A stretch of 54,904 bases of DNA from Candidatus Corynebacterium avicola (GTDB lineage: Bacteria > Actinomycetota > Actinomycetes > Mycobacteriales > Mycobacteriaceae). A model generated the notes under the pieces. It had not been told where the DNA came from. It did no database searches and worked only from the letters and a program-made list of their open reading frames with translations. Position 1 is the stretch's first letter. Every line of letters starts with the position of its first letter. Of this stretch, positions 34,948 through 44,377 are shown in pieces. The stretch lies in the NCBI GenBank assembly GCA_019114135.1, contig DXGC01000073.1, positions 1 to 54,904 of the forward strand. The letters run 5' to 3'. A program made the position numbers and the translations under genes.

Positions 34948-37900
34948 ATGCATCTGAAGTCGTTGACCATGAAGGGGTTCAAGTCCTTCGCGTCTGCGAC
35001 GACCCTCAAGCTCGAACCGGGCATCTGCGCGGTCGTCGGGCCGAACGGTTCCGGCAAGTCCAATGTCGTCGACGCCCTGGCATGGGTGATGGGGGAGCAG
35101 GGCGCGAAGACACTGCGCGGCGGCAAGATGGAGGACGTCATCTTCGCCGGTGCCGGCGATCGTAAGGCGTTGGGACGCGCCGAGGTCACGCTCACCATCG
35201 ACAACTCCGACGGCGCCCTGCCGATCGAGTACACCGAGGTCTCGGTGACCCGACGCATGTTCCGCGACGGCGCCTCCGAGTACGAGATCAACGGGGCGAA
35301 GGCCCGGCTGATGGACATCCAGGAGCTGCTCTCGGACTCCGGCATCGGACGCGAGATGCACGTCATCGTCGGCCAGGGACGGCTCTCCCAGATCCTGGAG
35401 TCCCGCCCGGAGGAACGCCGCAGCTACATCGAAGAGGCCGCCGGTGTGCTCAAACATCGTCGGCGCAAGGAGAAGGCGCAGCGCAAGCTGGTCTCGATGC
35501 AGGGCAACCTGGACAGGCTCCACGACCTCACCGAGGAGCTGTCCAAGCAGCTCAAGCCGCTGGCCCGGCAGGCGGAGGCCGCGCAGAAGGCCGAACAGGT
35601 CCAGGCCACCATCCGCTCCAACCGTCTGCTGCTCACCGCGGACAAGGTCCGTCACCTCTCCGACGAGCTCAGCGACGCCGATGAGCAGGCCCGCGTCCTG
35701 GAGCACGACATCTCCGAGCTCAAGGCCGACCTCGAGGAGCACACCACCGAACTCGCGGTGACAGAGGAGGAGCTGCGCACCGCCCTCGAGGAGGCGGAGT
35801 CGGCGAAGTCGCTCTGGTTCCGACTCTCCACGGTGGCGGAGAAGAACTCGGCGACTCTGCGTATCGCCGCTGACCGCGCTGCGGACGAGGGCGGGGAGAC
35901 CCAGTGGCGTTCGCCCAGCGGTCAGACCCCGGAAGAGCTGCTGGAGCGGGCCGAGAAGGCGGAGGAGGAGCAGGCCGTCCTCGACGAGGAGGTCGAGGTC
36001 GCCTCCGAGCGCCTGGAACAGGTCCGCGAGGAGGTCGCCGAGCGCGACGAGGCCGCCCGCGAGGCCGAACGCGAGCACATGGCCCAGGTCCGCGCGATCG
36101 CCGACCGGCGCGAGGGCATCGTCCGGCTGCTGGCGCAGCAGGAGGCCGTGGAGCAGCGTCGGGTCGCAGCCCAGGAGGAGGTCAAGCGCCTGGAGGCCGA
36201 GCTCGCCGAGCAGCGCGAGACGATGGAGTCGACCAGTGGCTCGGAGGCCACGGCGGCCGCTGATGCCGTGGCCGAGGTCGAGGCACAGGGTTCCGGGCTG
36301 GACGAGGCCGCCGAGCGCGCCGCCGCGGAGTCCGCCGGAGCGGAGAAGCGGGTCACCGAACTGCGCGCCACCGAACGTGACCTGGAGCGCGAGATCGCCT
36401 CGCTGGAGGCTTCGGTGGAGGCGTGGCGCGACCGCCTGCGTCCCACCGACGGTGCGGCGGTGGTCGTCCGTGCCGCCGAGTCGAAGGGCCACGCGGTACC
36501 CAGGACGCTGACCGGGCTGCTCGGGGTGCGCGACGGTTGGGAGGCCGCGCTCGCCGCGGTGCTGCCCACCGGCCTCGTCACCGGAGACGGCTCCGCGCCA
36601 GCCAACTCAGAGGCGCAGGACGCCCTGGTCGACGCCCTCGTCGAGGCCGGCGAGGGTCGCGCGGTGCTGCTGTCCGCCACCGGGTCGGGTGCCAAGAGAG
36701 ACTCCTGGCGCCTGGACGTCTCCGACACCGTCTCCGGCTCCGCCCCCGACTGGCTGCTGGACCACCTCGACGTGGCCGAGGACATCGTCCCGGCGGTCAA
36801 CGCCCTGCTTGTCGACGTCGTCGCCGTCCCCTCGGTGGCCCGCGGTCGCGAGATCGTCGCCGACGACCCCCGGCTGCGTGCGGTCACCCCGGACGGCGTG
36901 CTCGTCGGTGCCGGCTGGGTGGCTGCCGGTTCCGGCGGGACGACACCGGTGGAGCTCGGTGCCAAGATCGAACGCGCCGAGGAGGACATCGTCCGGAAGC
37001 GCAGCGACCTCTCCGACCTGCAGGCCACCCTCGGTGGCGCCGGGCAGGCCGCCGAGGAACTGCGCACTGCCGCCGCCGGGGCGACCGCTGCCGTCCGCGA
37101 GCACCGCACCCGTCTCACCGCCGCCCGTCAGCGGCTCGAGGCCGCCGAGCGTACCGCCGACCAAGCCGGACGCCAGCTGGAGAAGGCCGTCGCCCAGCGC
37201 GATGCCGCCGAACAGCGCCGGGAGGATCTGGACGCCGAGGCGGACGAGGTCGCCGATCGTCTGGACCGGATCGGTGTGGACGCCTCGGATCCGGACAGTG
37301 TTTCTGGGGTCTCAGGGGCCTCCGGCGTCTCCGGGCAGGACGAACCGTCCACCCAGGAACGCGACGCAACCGCCCAGGCGCTGTCCCAGGCCCGTGCGAT
37401 GGAGATGGAGGCGCGGCTGTCGCTGCGCACCGCCGAGGAGCGTGCCGGAAACCACCGCGGTAAGGCCGACGGCCTGCGTCGTCAGGCACGGCAGGACGCC
37501 GCCGCCCGCGAGCAGTTCGAGAAGGCCGCGGTGAAGCGCCGGGCCGCCCGGGAACGTGCCGAGGTCGTCGCTGCCCAGGCGCGCCGTGTGGAGCTGCGCA
37601 TCCGGGACGCCCTCGACCGGGCGGAGGCCACCCGCAGCCGGACCGATGAGGCGCACCGCCAGTGGCAGGCGACCCTGAATGAACGCAAGGACAAGGTCAA
37701 CACCTTGACCTTGCGGTTGAACCACCTCACCGACACCTCCCACTCCGCCGAGATCGCCCGGAGTCAGGCGCAGCTGCGCATCGAGCAGGCGCTGGAGCAG
37801 GCGATGGACCAGCTCGGCATGAACGCCGCCCAGCTGCTGGAGGAGGCCCCGGGCGAGGACTTCGACCGTGACCAGGCGGCGAAGGACCTCAAGGCCGCGG

Positions 37901-38541
37901 AGAAGTCGCTGCGTTCCCTCGGCAAGGTCAACCCGCTGGCGCTGGAGGAGTACGCCGCCCTGGAGGAGCGCTACCGCTTCCTGGCCACCCAGCTCGACGA
38001 CGTCGAGAAGGCCCGCACCGATCTCGAGGGGGTCATCCAGGACGTCGACGACACCATCCTCACCTTGTTCACCGAAGCCTGGAACGACGTCGAGGCGGAG
38101 TTCCCGAAGGTCTTCGACACCCTCTTCCCGGGTGGTGCGGGCCGACTGGTGCTCACCGACCCCTCCGACATGCTGACCACCGGTATCGAGGTGGAGGCCC
38201 GTCCGCCGGGCAAGAAGGTCAAGCGGCTGTCGCTGCTGTCCGGTGGTGAGAAGTCGCTGACCGCCCTGGCGCTGCTGGTGGCGATCTTCCGTGCCCGGCC
38301 CAGCCCCTTCTACGTCATGGACGAGGTCGAGGCCGCACTGGACGACGTGAACCTGCGTCGACTCCTCGCACTCTTCGAGGAACTGCGCGAGGATTCGCAG
38401 CTCATCGTCATCACGCACCAGAAGCCGACGATGGATGTCGCGAATGTGCTCTACGGTGTCACGATGCGTGGTGACGGGGTCACCAGGGTGATCTCCCAAC
38501 GGATGCACCCGGTGTCTGCCGTCGGTGCCGCGTCGACTTAG
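34948..38541 (+). CDS. smc: Chromosome segregation protein SMC
   Basis: Condensin ATPase that compacts and separates chromosomes with ScpA/ScpB. The 1197-residue protein has the N-terminal Walker A GPNGSGKSN (residues 31-39), long coiled coils rich in Glu/Ala/Arg (about 165-500 and 680-1020), a hinge near 500-660 (TLTGLLGVRDGWEAAL), the ABC signature LLSGGEKSLTAL near 1096 and Walker B FYVMDEVEAALDD near 1120. A Gly/Ser-rich stretch in the second coiled coil (about residues 785-808, SVSGVSGASGVSG) is an unusual interruption. Its stop codon lies inside the -10 hexamer of the next gene. Confidence 0.97.
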   Translation: MHLKSLTMKGFKSFASATTLKLEPGICAVVGPNGSGKSNVVDALAWVMGEQGAKTLRGGKMEDVIFAGAGDRKALGRAEVTLTIDNSDGALPIEYTEVSVTRRMFRDGASEYEINGAKARLMDIQELLSDSGIGREMHVIVGQGRLSQILESRPEERRSYIEEAAGVLKHRRRKEKAQRKLVSMQGNLDRLHDLTEELSKQLKPLARQAEAAQKAEQVQATIRSNRLLLTADKVRHLSDELSDADEQARVLEHDISELKADLEEHTTELAVTEEELRTALEEAESAKSLWFRLSTVAEKNSATLRIAADRAADEGGETQWRSPSGQTPEELLERAEKAEEEQAVLDEEVEVASERLEQVREEVAERDEAAREAEREHMAQVRAIADRREGIVRLLAQQEAVEQRRVAAQEEVKRLEAELAEQRETMESTSGSEATAAADAVAEVEAQGSGLDEAAERAAAESAGAEKRVTELRATERDLEREIASLEASVEAWRDRLRPTDGAAVVVRAAESKGHAVPRTLTGLLGVRDGWEAALAAVLPTGLVTGDGSAPANSEAQDALVDALVEAGEGRAVLLSATGSGAKRDSWRLDVSDTVSGSAPDWLLDHLDVAEDIVPAVNALLVDVVAVPSVARGREIVADDPRLRAVTPDGVLVGAGWVAAGSGGTTPVELGAKIERAEEDIVRKRSDLSDLQATLGGAGQAAEELRTAAAGATAAVREHRTRLTAARQRLEAAERTADQAGRQLEKAVAQRDAAEQRREDLDAEADEVADRLDRIGVDASDPDSVSGVSGASGVSGQDEPSTQERDATAQALSQARAMEMEARLSLRTAEERAGNHRGKADGLRRQARQDAAAREQFEKAAVKRRAARERAEVVAAQARRVELRIRDALDRAEATRSRTDEAHRQWQATLNERKDKVNTLTLRLNHLTDTSHSAEIARSQAQLRIEQALEQAMDQLGMNAAQLLEEAPGEDFDRDQAAKDLKAAEKSLRSLGKVNPLALEEYAALEERYRFLATQLDDVEKARTDLEGVIQDVDDTILTLFTEAWNDVEAEFPKVFDTLFPGGAGRLVLTDPSDMLTTGIEVEARPPGKKVKRLSLLSGGEKSLTALALLVAIFRARPSPFYVMDEVEAALDDVNLRRLLALFEELREDSQLIVITHQKPTMDVANVLYGVTMRGDGVTRVISQRMHPVSAVGAAST

Positions 38542-38544
38542 AAT
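38539..38544 (+). promoter_or_regulatory. -10 hexamer TAGAAT overlapping the smc stop codon
   Basis: TAGAAT begins with the TAG stop of smc and ends 8 bases before GTG 38553. The downstream gene would have its own leaderless transcript besides read-through from smc. Confidence 0.5.
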
Positions 38545-38552
38545 AGGGACCC

Positions 38553-41102
38553 GTGAGCAACAGCCCGATCGCCGACCTGTCCGACAATCTTCTCGCCTGG
38601 GCTTCCAGCGCAGAACTCGATCTGGCTGGCCGCCTGGGCCAGCTGCCTGCGGGGGAGGCGGAGGATCCCGCTGAATCCCCTACGCCTGCCGTCTTCGTCG
38701 ACCTCGACATCACGGGGGACGAACTCGAACGCGTCACCACCTACTTCGGCACCTTCCTCTCCCGGCAGATCACCGCCGGGGCGAAGGAGGACGACCTGCT
38801 GCAGATGTGTCCCGCCCTCACGGCGACGACCCTGCTGTTCCGGGCCGCCCGGCTGAACGTCGTCGGCGAGCTGGAGTCGGAGTTCTGGTCCGGTCTGGGG
38901 CTGGAGCCGACCGCGGAGCGCGTCGGGCTCATCGACTTCCGCGGGATCCTCGACCGCGCGGGGCTGGACCCGATGGACGCTGCCGCCGCCGGCCCCGACG
39001 GTGACAAGGGCCGCCTCTTCGCCCATGTCGGCATCGCGACTGACTGGGTCCCGGAACTCATCGAGTTGATCGACACCCGTCGGCTCGACGGGGAGGCCCT
39101 GGACACCCCCGCCGAAGAGGCGGCCGCAGTGGTCGAGGTGCTGGCCGTGGAGTCGCTGCAGGCCGGTCCGCTGTGTGCGGCGATGCCGGCACTGGCCACC
39201 CGGCTGATCACCCAGGTTGTCCAGGTGGTGCGCCTGGCCGCGGAGACCCCGGACCACTGGCGCAACTCTCTGTCGGACAACCCCGAGGTCACGATCCCTC
39301 CGCTGCTGCTGGAGGATGTCGTCGAGGAGCTGCGGGAGCGTCCGGCGGGTACGACCGCCCGTCGCCACCGCGTCGGCGTCGGCACCCGTGAGGGCGAGCC
39401 CCGCCTGGCCCTGGAGCTGGGCCGTCAGCGCATCGTCCTGCGCCTGCCGGAGCAGCCGCTGGACGCCGTGGCTGACGACGGTGAAGAAGCCATCAACGAG
39501 GTGCGCTGGCACGTTGACGTCGAGGGGCGTCCGGCCGGTTTCCGGACGCGTCGATCCGAGGCCCCCGGCCGTCCGGTGACCAACATCCTGGACATCCCGG
39601 TGCGGCGTCCGATCCGTGAGATCGGTGTGCGCGACCTGACCCACTCCGAGTCCTGGGTTCTCCCGGTGGTCGACGAGTCCGACCCGGTGCTGGTGTTCTC
39701 CCGCCGTGGCAAGGACCTGACCGACCGTGTCTCGCTGCACCACACCCGCGTGCTGGTGGTCTGCCCGGAGAAGTCCACCCCGGTGGACCCGGTACGCGAC
39801 CGGGAGCTGCCGGTGCTCGGGGAGTGGCCGGTCAAGGCCTGGGACGGCTGGGTCATCCGCGACCTGGACCTCTCAGGTGCCGTGTCCCTGCACATCGACC
39901 GACCTGGTGTCGCGCGTCCGGCGATGGGCTCGGTGCGCTGCGTCGACGCCCGCCAGCGCGTCTGGTTCAGCGAGCCGGACGACGTCCTGCCTGCCGTGCG
40001 CACCCTCGGTGGGCTGAAGGTGCACTCCTCGAGCCTGCAGGCGGTGTTCCCGGCGACGGTGTCGGGCGCCCCGGAGATCTGGTTCCTGTCGGTGAGCTCC
40101 TGGGCCGGCCCGGACGAGACCGGTGAAGAGGTCACCGAGGAGGAGCCGCTGGAGGTCCCGGCCGAGGGCGGCATGTTCGACGTCTTCGACCCGGAGGCCT
40201 ACGACACCCCGTGGGTGGGTGAGTACCTGGTGCGGCTGCGGGGACCGCGCAACGAGTCCTTCCGGCACGAGTTCGCCATCGTCGAGGGACTGGACGTCGA
40301 GGCTCCGTCGAGCCCTCGTCTGGGCCAGACCACGGGCCTGACCCCGGTGACGGTGAACCTGAACCCCGGTGACAAGCCGTTGTTCATCCCGCGCTCCGTG
40401 GACGTCGCTGCCGAGGAGAAGTCGGTCCAGGTCATCGCCGAGACCGACGCCGGGGACGCACTGCCGCTGGTGGTCGAGCCGCCGCGGCTGCGGTTCCAGC
40501 TGCCGCTGGTGGGGGAGGACCCGCTGTGGCGCACGGAGTCTGTGGAGGTCGCCGCGGTCTCGATCAACCCCTCGACCCGTTTCCGGATCCGTCCGGGCCT
40601 GCCGGTGGAGTCCCCGCGTCTGGTGATCCGCGACCGTCACGGTGCGCCTGTGCGGACGCTGCGCCTGGGCACCATCGACCAGGTCACCTGGTCGGTGTCA
40701 CTGTCTTCGGTGCAGGCTTCGTTGCCGCAGCTCACCGTGGGTTCCTGCGAGCTGGAGTTCGTCGCCGACGGACGCAGCCACAGCGTGCGCCTGGCGACGA
40801 TGCGCCCGGCCCGGGAGCACACCCTGGAGCTGGACGGCGGGTCCACCCTGAAGATCAGTCCGGCCGTCGATGGCCCGGCTTGGGTCTGGCCGCTGACCGC
40901 ACCATGGCTCTCGGCGACGGAGATCACCTTCGTCGATGGTGTGGCAGAGCTCCCCTCCGATCTGGTCGACGCCGGTGCGCTGAGCGTCCAGCTGTTCAAC
41001 TCCGACCGCTTCAGCCGGCTGCACGCCGCCGCTGCCCCCGGGCCGCAGGCGCAGCGCGTGGAGGCGGAGGGTCACGCCCGCCCCGACGACGGTGGTCCGT
41101 GA
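38553..41102 (+). CDS. Large soluble protein of unknown function between smc and ftsY
   Basis: Not recognised. The 849-residue protein has no signal peptide, transmembrane helix or nucleotide-binding motif that I can see. The N-terminal ~250 residues are helical and acidic; from about residue 265 to the end it looks like a string of beta-sandwich domains with spaced tryptophans (VRWHVDVEGRPAGF, SESWVLPVVDESDP, VKAWDGWVIRDLDLSG, EIWFLSVSSW, YLVRLRGPRNESFRHEFAIVEG). I recall that C. glutamicum has two unknown genes in the same position, while mycobacteria have smc next to ftsY. It starts 11 bases after smc and overlaps the next gene by 4 bases, so the two products probably act together. Confidence 0.8.
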   Translation: MSNSPIADLSDNLLAWASSAELDLAGRLGQLPAGEAEDPAESPTPAVFVDLDITGDELERVTTYFGTFLSRQITAGAKEDDLLQMCPALTATTLLFRAARLNVVGELESEFWSGLGLEPTAERVGLIDFRGILDRAGLDPMDAAAAGPDGDKGRLFAHVGIATDWVPELIELIDTRRLDGEALDTPAEEAAAVVEVLAVESLQAGPLCAAMPALATRLITQVVQVVRLAAETPDHWRNSLSDNPEVTIPPLLLEDVVEELRERPAGTTARRHRVGVGTREGEPRLALELGRQRIVLRLPEQPLDAVADDGEEAINEVRWHVDVEGRPAGFRTRRSEAPGRPVTNILDIPVRRPIREIGVRDLTHSESWVLPVVDESDPVLVFSRRGKDLTDRVSLHHTRVLVVCPEKSTPVDPVRDRELPVLGEWPVKAWDGWVIRDLDLSGAVSLHIDRPGVARPAMGSVRCVDARQRVWFSEPDDVLPAVRTLGGLKVHSSSLQAVFPATVSGAPEIWFLSVSSWAGPDETGEEVTEEEPLEVPAEGGMFDVFDPEAYDTPWVGEYLVRLRGPRNESFRHEFAIVEGLDVEAPSSPRLGQTTGLTPVTVNLNPGDKPLFIPRSVDVAAEEKSVQVIAETDAGDALPLVVEPPRLRFQLPLVGEDPLWRTESVEVAAVSINPSTRFRIRPGLPVESPRLVIRDRHGAPVRTLRLGTIDQVTWSVSLSSVQASLPQLTVGSCELEFVADGRSHSVRLATMRPAREHTLELDGGSTLKISPAVDGPAWVWPLTAPWLSATEITFVDGVAELPSDLVDAGALSVQLFNSDRFSRLHAAAAPGPQAQRVEAEGHARPDDGGP

Positions 41103-42157
41103 CCCAGCTGGCGGCCTTCCTTTCCGGTGCCTCCGATGAACTTCCGCAGGGCACCGACGTGCTCACCGCACTGTGGGACGTCCTGGCCGGTTGGATGACC
41201 GGGGAGGCCACCGAGGAGGCCGGCTCGGCGATGCGTGCGGCGCTGGCGAGCCACCCGCGCGCGGCGCTGCGGGCGATGTCGCGCTCGCTGGTGCCGTCCT
41301 CGGACCGTCCGGCGCAGTTCATCCTGTCCGGCCTGGTGCACGCCTCGCTGCGTGCCGAGGCCCCGGACGCCGACCCCGGTGTCGCCTGGATCGCCGCCCT
41401 GGAGACCCTCGGCGAGCTGGCCGCCACCGACGACGAGGACACCGCGGCCCGCCGCGGGATCGGACGCCGTCTGTCGTCGATCGGTGGTGCGCCGCTGTCG
41501 CAGACGGTGGAGAGCGGTCGGGACGCCACTCTCGAGACCTCCTGCATCGACGCCACCACGGTGCAGATCGCGCACCTGGCCCCGGAGCAGCAGGAGGCCG
41601 TGCTGGAGACCTTCTTCTCCGGCTCGCAGGTCGTCCCCGGTGCACTCTCGGAGGAGAACACCCGACTGATCGCCGTCTTCGAGACCTTCCGGCACCGTGA
41701 GGAGCTGGGCCAGGTCCTCGCCGACCCGGGTCTGCTGCGGGTGGCGCTGGCGCTGCTGCGCCGGATCCGTCAGACCAACCGGCAGCTGTACACCTCCGCG
41801 CGCGTGCGTTTCGACAAACTCGACAACGTCGACACGGACAACCCGGACAACCGGTGGGCGCTGACCCCGGTGATCAGCATGATCCTGGCGATCGCCGCGC
41901 GCATGCACGCCCACGGACGGCTGGGGTCGCGCGGTCAGCTGGCCTCGGCGTACCCGGGCTGGGCGGAGCTGGCCCGCATCGTCCCTGACCTGGTCACCGG
42001 TGACCTCGTCGCCGCCGACGCCATGGTGCTCGGTGTCTTCGGCCCGGACGAGGTCGAGGACGAGGACGAGGAAGATACTGACGGCACTGACGGCACTGAC
42101 GGCACCGACGGCACCGACGCCACGGATGCCGTGGTGGACGCGATCGTCCAGGACTGA
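41099..42157 (+). CDS. Unknown helical protein coupled to the preceding gene
   Basis: Not recognised. The 352-residue protein is predicted all-helical (WDVLAGWMTGEATEEAGSAM, ALRAMSRSLVPSSDRPAQF, VLETFFSGSQVVPG, GQVLADPGLLRVALALLRRIRQ) with no membrane segment, and ends in an acidic tail encoded by direct repeats of gacggcact-type units (TDGTDGTDGTDGTD). GTG 41099 overlaps the TGA of the 849-residue gene (GTGA), so translation is coupled. Helical repeats beside a beta-rich partner suggest a two-protein complex; function is unknown. Confidence 0.78.
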   Translation: MTQLAAFLSGASDELPQGTDVLTALWDVLAGWMTGEATEEAGSAMRAALASHPRAALRAMSRSLVPSSDRPAQFILSGLVHASLRAEAPDADPGVAWIAALETLGELAATDDEDTAARRGIGRRLSSIGGAPLSQTVESGRDATLETSCIDATTVQIAHLAPEQQEAVLETFFSGSQVVPGALSEENTRLIAVFETFRHREELGQVLADPGLLRVALALLRRIRQTNRQLYTSARVRFDKLDNVDTDNPDNRWALTPVISMILAIAARMHAHGRLGSRGQLASAYPGWAELARIVPDLVTGDLVAADAMVLGVFGPDEVEDEDEEDTDGTDGTDGTDGTDATDAVVDAIVQD

Positions 42158-42276
42158 CTGAGAAGTCGAGTCACTGGGGTCTGAAGTGACCCTCGGGGCA
42201 CCCCGGGTGCTGGTGACGGGTGGTTGGTACACCCTCCCAACACACGGTGGTGCCCTGATCTGATTCACTGGTGGGC

Positions 42277-44145
42277 ATGGACCCGATTATCTGGATTGTC
42301 ATAGCCGTTGTCGCGGTGCTCGTCATCGTGGCACTCCTGGTGATGCTCGGTATTCGCCGGGGCAAGCAGAAGCAGATCTCCTTCGAGAAGCCCGCCGAGC
42401 AGATCGAGGAGAAGAAGCCGACCTCCGGCAACTACCAGGCGCAGGGGGGATTCAACTTCAGCGCCGGTTCGGCGGGCGCTGCCGGGGCCGGCGGTGCGGT
42501 GAAGGAGCCGGAGCTGCTCGACGGGCAGAAGCTCGACGAGCCGAAGACCCCGGTGGTGCCGCCGACCGAGACGCCCGAGCCTGCGGCGAAGCCTGAGCCG
42601 TCTGAGCCTTCTGAGCCTGAGGACCGCGTCGTCCCGGAGGTGCCGGAGCCTGCGGTGACCCCGCCGGTCCCGCACGCGGAGGAGGACGAGCAGGACGAGC
42701 AGGACGAGGCCGAGTCGGAGGAACCTGCACAGGAGGAGACTGCGCGGGACGAGGACTCGGCGGCGCCTGAAGCCGAGCCGGAGGCCGACACCGAGACTGA
42801 GGCAGAGGCAGAGGCAGAGCCCGAGGCCGAGGAAGAAGCTGAGGCTGAAGCGGAAACCGAGGAAGATGCTGAGCCGGAGGCCGCCGAGACCGAGACCGCG
42901 GAGCCGGAAACCGTTGAGGCTGAGGACGATGTTGCCCCGGAGGCTCCGGCTTCTGCGGTGACCCCGCCTGTCCCGGCACCGGCGCAGGACGCTGAGCCTG
43001 AGGCAGAACCCGAGACCGAGGCCGAGGCCGAGAACGAAGAAGAGGCGCCTGCCGCCGAGGCTGACGAGGCCGACACCGCCGTCGCTGAACCGGAGGCCGG
43101 GTCCGAGGCTGAGCCGGAGCCCGCCCCTGAGCCCGAGGCTGCCGCCGCACCGGCTGCAGCACCTGCCGCCGAGCCAGCAGCCGAGCCAGCCGAAGAGGAC
43201 GCCCCGGCGAAGACCGACGAGATCGCCCCGGTCGAGGGTCGTCTGGGCCGCCTGCGTGGCAGCCTGTCGAAGTCGCAGAACGTCATCGGCCGTGGCGTCC
43301 TCGGCATCCTGTCCGCCGGCGACCTCGACGAGGACGCCTGGGAGGAGATCGAGGACACGCTGATCATGGCGGACCTCGGCACCAAGACCACCATCTCCGT
43401 GGTCGAGAAGCTCCGCGACCGGATCGCCAACGAGGGCGTCGAGAGCGAGGCCCAGGCCCGCGCGATGCTGCGCGAGTGCCTCATCGAGGCCGCCAAGCCC
43501 GACCTCGACCGCTCCATCAAGGCGATGCCGTACGACGGCAAGCCCGCCGTCATCATGGTCGTCGGTGTCAACGGCACCGGTAAGACCACCACCACCGGCA
43601 AGCTGTCCCGCGTCCTCGTGGGCATGGGGCACTCCGTCCTGCTCGGCGCCGCCGACACCTTCCGCGCCGCGGCCGCCGACCAGCTCGAGACGTGGGGACG
43701 CCGCGTCGGAGCGTCCACCGTGCGTGGCGCCGAGGGCGCCGACCCGGCGTCCGTGGCCTTCGACGCCGTGGCACGAGGTGTGGACGACGGGGTCGACGTC
43801 GTTGTCGTCGACACCGCCGGACGCCTGCACACCTCCGTCGGGCTGATGGACCAGCTGGGCAAGGTCAAGCGCGTGGTCGAGAAGAAGGCGAAGGTGGACG
43901 AGGTCCTCCTGGTCCTCGATGCGACCGTCGGGCAGAACGGCCTGGTCCAGGCCCGGATGTTCCGCGACGTCGTGGACATCACCGGTGTCGCGCTGACCAA
44001 GCTGGACGGCACGGCCAAGGGCGGCATCGTCTTCCAGGTGCAGGAGGAGCTCGGCGTGCCGGTCAAGCTCGTCGGCCTGGGCGAGGGTGCCGACGATCTT
44101 GCTCCGTTCGAGGTCGAGGGCTTCGTGGACGCCCTGCTCGGCTGA
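42277..44145 (+). CDS. ftsY: Signal recognition particle receptor FtsY
   Basis: GTPase that docks SRP-bound ribosomes at the membrane for co-translational insertion. The 622-residue protein starts with a transmembrane helix (IIWIVIAVVAVLVIVALLVML), continues with an unusually long Glu/Ala/Pro-rich acidic domain (about residues 55-305) and ends with the NG GTPase: VVGVNGTGKTTTTGKL near 428, ADTFRAAA, VDTAGRLHT near 511, TKLDGTAKGG near 573. ATG 42277 or GTG 42271 could start it. The adjacent loci encode its partner Ffh. A strong perfect hairpin terminator follows. Confidence 0.96.
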   Translation: MDPIIWIVIAVVAVLVIVALLVMLGIRRGKQKQISFEKPAEQIEEKKPTSGNYQAQGGFNFSAGSAGAAGAGGAVKEPELLDGQKLDEPKTPVVPPTETPEPAAKPEPSEPSEPEDRVVPEVPEPAVTPPVPHAEEDEQDEQDEAESEEPAQEETARDEDSAAPEAEPEADTETEAEAEAEPEAEEEAEAEAETEEDAEPEAAETETAEPETVEAEDDVAPEAPASAVTPPVPAPAQDAEPEAEPETEAEAENEEEAPAAEADEADTAVAEPEAGSEAEPEPAPEPEAAAAPAAAPAAEPAAEPAEEDAPAKTDEIAPVEGRLGRLRGSLSKSQNVIGRGVLGILSAGDLDEDAWEEIEDTLIMADLGTKTTISVVEKLRDRIANEGVESEAQARAMLRECLIEAAKPDLDRSIKAMPYDGKPAVIMVVGVNGTGKTTTTGKLSRVLVGMGHSVLLGAADTFRAAAADQLETWGRRVGASTVRGAEGADPASVAFDAVARGVDDGVDVVVVDTAGRLHTSVGLMDQLGKVKRVVEKKAKVDEVLLVLDATVGQNGLVQARMFRDVVDITGVALTKLDGTAKGGIVFQVQEELGVPVKLVGLGEGADDLAPFEVEGFVDALLG

Positions 44146-44199
44146 CCGCGGATGCGCTGAAGAACACAACGCCGAAACATTCGGCGCTCCGGAGTCATC

Positions 44200-44250
44200 A
44201 ACCCCGGGGAATGTGACACATGGTTGTCACATTCCCCGGGGTTCTTCATT
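44200..44250 (+). terminator. Strong intrinsic terminator after ftsY
   Basis: A perfect 19-bp stem (44200-44218 with 44225-44243) closes a 6-base loop CATGGT and is followed by cttcattt. It begins 55 bases after the ftsY stop and is the strongest hairpin in this part of the window. Confidence 0.85.
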
Positions 44251-44312
44251 TCCCCGAAATCACGCTGTCGCCTCAGCTGAAATTTCTCTCCCGTTAACTG
44301 CTCACTGTGAGA

Positions 44313-44340
44313 GGCCCGGCACACGGGTCGGGCCCTTTCT
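44313..44340 (+). terminator. Attenuator-like hairpin before amt
   Basis: GGCCCG and CGGGCC pair across a 10-base loop and are followed by ctttctttcg. It lies 38 bases before the amt ATG, where it could attenuate amt transcription or back up the ftsY terminator. Confidence 0.4.
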
Positions 44341-44377
44341 TTCGTGTATGTCCCGTGAACTTAGGAGAGTCAAAGAG

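Noticed and set aside
34669..36492. 607-codon minus-strand frame opposite acyP and smc
   Set aside because: It overlaps two confidently identified genes and has the composition of an antisense shadow.
42265..44169. Long minus-strand frame opposite ftsY (634 codons)
   Set aside because: It is the mirror of high-GC, Glu/Ala-rich coding DNA; the product is Leu/Gly/Arg low complexity with no family match, and ftsY on the other strand is certain.
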